Assembly: GCA_016926595.1 (NCBI GenBank)
Contig: JAFGOG010000219.1
Coordinates: forward strand, 1 to 8,561
Direction of reading: 5' to 3'
Length of the DNA stretch: 8,561 bases
Source of the DNA: Anaerolineae bacterium
GTDB lineage: Bacteria > Chloroflexota > Anaerolineae > JAAYZQ01
The position numbers and the translations under genes were made by a program. How positions within the stretch are numbered: the first letter of the stretch is position 1; each line of letters opens with the position of its first letter. This document shows, piece after piece, positions 6,509 through 8,561 of the stretch. The notes under the pieces are model-generated. The model worked only from the letters and a program-made list of their open reading frames with translations. It was not told the DNA's origin and made no database searches.

Positions 6509-8561
6509 ATGACGAACTACCTCAACCTCTATGAAGGTCTCAAGATTTTCCGAGATGCCATGCTTCCCTTTATCGTAGAAAGGCTCCAGTTGACCTACGG
6601 TGACAAGTGGTGGGAGCAAGGCGTGGCCCGCTGCTTCCGCCCTGAGGACATTGAGCGGCTGCGCCTCCAGTTCGAAAAGCGCCACGACTCGCTCGTGGTC
6701 GAGCGCCCCGGTGGAGAGCTGGCCGAGATGCTGGACATCAACTACTTTGGCAACATCATCGAGGCCAACTGGAAGCAGGTCTTTGGCGCCGCCTTCGGCG
6801 ACCGCAAGGTCATCGGCTGGCTGCACGAGGTGCGCGAGGTGCGCAACGCCGTCGCCCATCCCCAGACCGGCGACCTCCAGGCCGACGACGTGTGGCGTGC
6901 CCTGGACAACGCGGGCCGCATCCTCCGCCTGGTGAACGCCGAGGCCGCCGCCGACCTCCAGCGCCTGAAGGACGAACTGCGTGCGCCCCGTCGCGCCGCC
7001 GACCTGCCACCCTGGTGGCAGGTGGCCGAGCCCCATCGCGATATTCGCGAGGGCCGCTTCGACGCCGCCGTCTTTGCCGCCGACCTGGGCATGGTCCTCC
7101 AGGACAAGGGCGCGGTGGACTATCGCGACGCCGTCACCTTCTTCCAAAAGACCTACCCCACCCGCGGCCTGACCGAGCTCCTGGTGGATCTCATGCGCCG
7201 CCTGGCCGGGGAAGCAGCCGGCGAGGCCGTCATCCAGCTCCAGACGCCCTTCGGCGGGGGCAAGACCCACACCCTGCTGGCCCTCTACCACCTCTTTCGC
7301 CACACCGACCAGATCGAGCACCTGGACGCCGTGCGCACCCTGCTACTGGCCGCCGGGCTGTCGCGGGTGCCGGGAGCCAGCGTCGCCGCCCTGGTGGGCA
7401 CCGCCCTGGACGCCGACAAGGGCCGCCGCACACCGGAGGGCCTGCACATCCGCACCCTGTGGGGCGAGATAGCCTACCAGTTGGGGAACACGAAAGGGGC
7501 GAAAGAGGGCGGCCCCGACCTCTACCGCCTGCTGGAGAGCAACGACCGGAACCGCATCGCGCCTGGCACCGACCTCCTGGGCGAACTGCTGGAACGGGCC
7601 GCACCGGCCCTGATCCTGGTCGACGAGGCGTTGGAGTACCAGGCCAAGGCCGCCGGCGTGGTCGTCGGCGAGGGCACGCTAGCCGGCCAGACCCTGAGCT
7701 TTCTCCAGGAGCTGACCATCGCCGTGGCCAACCATCCCCAGACGGCCCTGGTGGTCACTCTGCCCGCCAGCCGGTTGGAGCTATTCGACGAGGCGGCCAT
7801 CGCCGCCCACGAGCGGCTGGAGCGGGTGATGGGCCGCATCGAGACAGTGCGCGCCCCGGTGGAGGGCGTCGAGGTGTACGAAATCCTGCGCCGGCGGCTC
7901 TTTGAGCGGGTGGGCAGCCCGGCCGAGCACCGGCGCGTAGCCGAGGCCTATTGGGACTACTACCAGCGCCATGACGACGACCTGCCCCGCGCCGTCCGCG
8001 AGCCGCGCTACCGGGAGCTGATGGTCCGCGCCTACCCTTTCCACCCGGAGCTGATCGCTATTCTCTACGAGCGCTGGGGCAGCATCCCCGGATTTCAGCG
8101 CACGCGGGGCGTGTTGCGCCTGCTGGCCCTGGTGGTAGGCGATCTCTATCGTCAGCGCCACAGCGTGCCCCTCATCCAGCCCGCCCACTTGGATCTGGGT
8201 GTCCAGGAGACCCGCCGCGAGCTGGTCAAGTACGTGGGCGAGGCCTACGAGACGGTTCTGGGCTCCGATGTGGCCAACCACGGGGCCAAGGCGATGCAGA
8301 TCGACCAGGCACTGGGCAGCGAGTACGCCCGCGAACGGGTGGCCCAGGGGCTGGCGACCGGCATCTTTCTCTACTCCCACAGCGGCAGCCGCGAGCGGGG
8401 TGGGACCGAGCCCCAGTTGCGGCTATCGCTGCTCCATCCAGGCATGCCCCCGGCCATCGTCGCCGACGCCCTGGACCGCCTGGCCAAGCAGCTATGGTAC
8501 CTCTATGGCGACGGCGGCGTGTGGCGCTTTTCGGCCCAGCCCAACCTGAACAAGATCCTGG
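6509..8561 (+). CDS. HEPN-DUF499 AAA+-like ATPase (COG1483 type), 3' partial
   Basis: The ATPase partner of DUF1156 methylases. I translated the frame line by line and it is open from the ATG to the window edge: 684 residues, with perhaps a third of the protein missing. The N-terminus (LYEGLKIFRDAMLPFIVERL, then YGDKWWEQGV) and the block HEVREVRNAVAHPQTGDL match a Swt1-type HEPN domain, with RX4H at R112-H117. DUF499 proper begins near residue 165 (PPWWQVAEPHRDIREGRF). The Walker A is TPFGGGKTHTLLALYHLF with K252, in the GGGKTH form usual for this family. The Walker B is ALILVDEALEY with D372/E373, and a sensor-like strand ALVVTLPASRLELFD follows. In related systems such ATPases act with a methylase and a helicase, and are thought to remodel or move along DNA-bound complexes. 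The first ~90 bases share the lower GC of the upstream cassette; the rest is near 70% (43/60 at 7021). Confidence 0.95.
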   Translation, partial: MTNYLNLYEGLKIFRDAMLPFIVERLQLTYGDKWWEQGVARCFRPEDIERLRLQFEKRHDSLVVERPGGELAEMLDINYFGNIIEANWKQVFGAAFGDRKVIGWLHEVREVRNAVAHPQTGDLQADDVWRALDNAGRILRLVNAEAAADLQRLKDELRAPRRAADLPPWWQVAEPHRDIREGRFDAAVFAADLGMVLQDKGAVDYRDAVTFFQKTYPTRGLTELLVDLMRRLAGEAAGEAVIQLQTPFGGGKTHTLLALYHLFRHTDQIEHLDAVRTLLLAAGLSRVPGASVAALVGTALDADKGRRTPEGLHIRTLWGEIAYQLGNTKGAKEGGPDLYRLLESNDRNRIAPGTDLLGELLERAAPALILVDEALEYQAKAAGVVVGEGTLAGQTLSFLQELTIAVANHPQTALVVTLPASRLELFDEAAIAAHERLERVMGRIETVRAPVEGVEVYEILRRRLFERVGSPAEHRRVAEAYWDYYQRHDDDLPRAVREPRYRELMVRAYPFHPELIAILYERWGSIPGFQRTRGVLRLLALVVGDLYRQRHSVPLIQPAHLDLGVQETRRELVKYVGEAYETVLGSDVANHGAKAMQIDQALGSEYARERVAQGLATGIFLYSHSGSRERGGTEPQLRLSLLHPGMPPAIVADALDRLAKQLWYLYGDGGVWRFSAQPNLNKIL

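Larger units (their letters stand above)
4819..6600. other. Low-GC membrane cassette between methylase and ATPase
   Basis: Lines sampled at 5041, 5641 and 6121 give 30/60, 29/60 and 32/60 G+C, against about 65-72% in the methylase end and the ATPase body. The low-GC stretch starts at the methylase stop and runs through both membrane genes and the first ~30 ATPase codons (29/60 at 6541, 40/60 at 6601). There is no transposase, integrase or clear flanking repeat, so if inserted it probably came by homologous recombination. Confidence 0.5.

Noticed and set aside
4852..6516. Shared ATGAC at the start of the membrane gene and the ATPase as a duplication mark
   Set aside because: Five bases including the start codon are expected by chance. 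The bases around them differ, so they are not evidence of target-site duplication.
6263..7321. Long open frame of 352 codons on the minus strand
   Set aside because: It lies antisense to the end of the coiled-coil gene and the start of the ATPase, in a high-GC region where antisense frames stay open by codon bias. The product is low in complexity, without motifs, and the + strand proteins there have clear family signatures.
6892..7905. 337-codon + strand frame inside the ATPase gene
   Set aside because: The product is almost only R, G, P, H and A, typical of a shifted frame of a GC-rich gene. The overlapping frame contains the Walker A and B motifs of DUF499.
7781..8380. 199-codon minus-strand frame near the window end
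   Set aside because: It is a shadow of the ATPase coding strand in a region near 70% GC, with no motif and no ribosome binding site that I can see.

Overview
The window is five tightly packed genes on the + strand, with the first and last cut by the window edges. It reads as one piece of a defence-type operon from a moderately high-GC bacterium. The organism cannot be fixed from sequence alone. The style of the STAND protein (an NPP..FIGRE linker, then GIGGIGKTSLA and LLIVDNFE, with a TPR-like tail) and its pairing with a DUF1156 methylase resemble what is common in Chloroflexota (Anaerolineae and relatives); this is an inference.

Layout: (1) 2-2062, a STAND/NB-ARC ATPase with a helical TPR-like tail, 5' truncated. 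(2) 2059-4818, a DUF1156/COG1743 adenine-specific DNA methyltransferase with an internal zinc ribbon; its start overlaps the STAND stop in an ATGA. (3) 4852-5568, a polytopic membrane protein of no family I recognise. (4) 5572-6489, a protein with two N-terminal membrane helices and a long charged coiled-coil tail, also unrecognised, 3 bases after gene 3. (5) 6509 to the window end, a DUF499/COG1483 AAA+-like ATPase with an N-terminal HEPN (Swt1-type) domain, 3' truncated. Gaps between genes are 33, 3 and 19 bases, with no terminator and no RNA gene, CRISPR array or transposase.

How they may work together: a DUF1156 methylase plus a DUF499 ATPase is the core of a helicase-methylase-ATPase type of restriction-like defence system (called Hma in recent defence-system surveys). 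The helicase is not seen here and would be expected outside the window, probably downstream. The unusual part is that two novel membrane genes sit between methylase and ATPase, the arrangement expected for a separate defence module embedded in a host system. A STAND sensor is translationally coupled to the front of the same operon.

Base composition alternates sharply, by hand counts of individual 60-base lines: the methylase ends and most of the ATPase are about 62-72% GC. The STAND sensor half (about 840-2090), the middle of the methylase (about 3000-3960) and the membrane cassette running into the first ~30 codons of the ATPase (about 4820-6600) are about 42-58% GC. This suggests a modular locus in which variable parts are exchanged between conserved cores.
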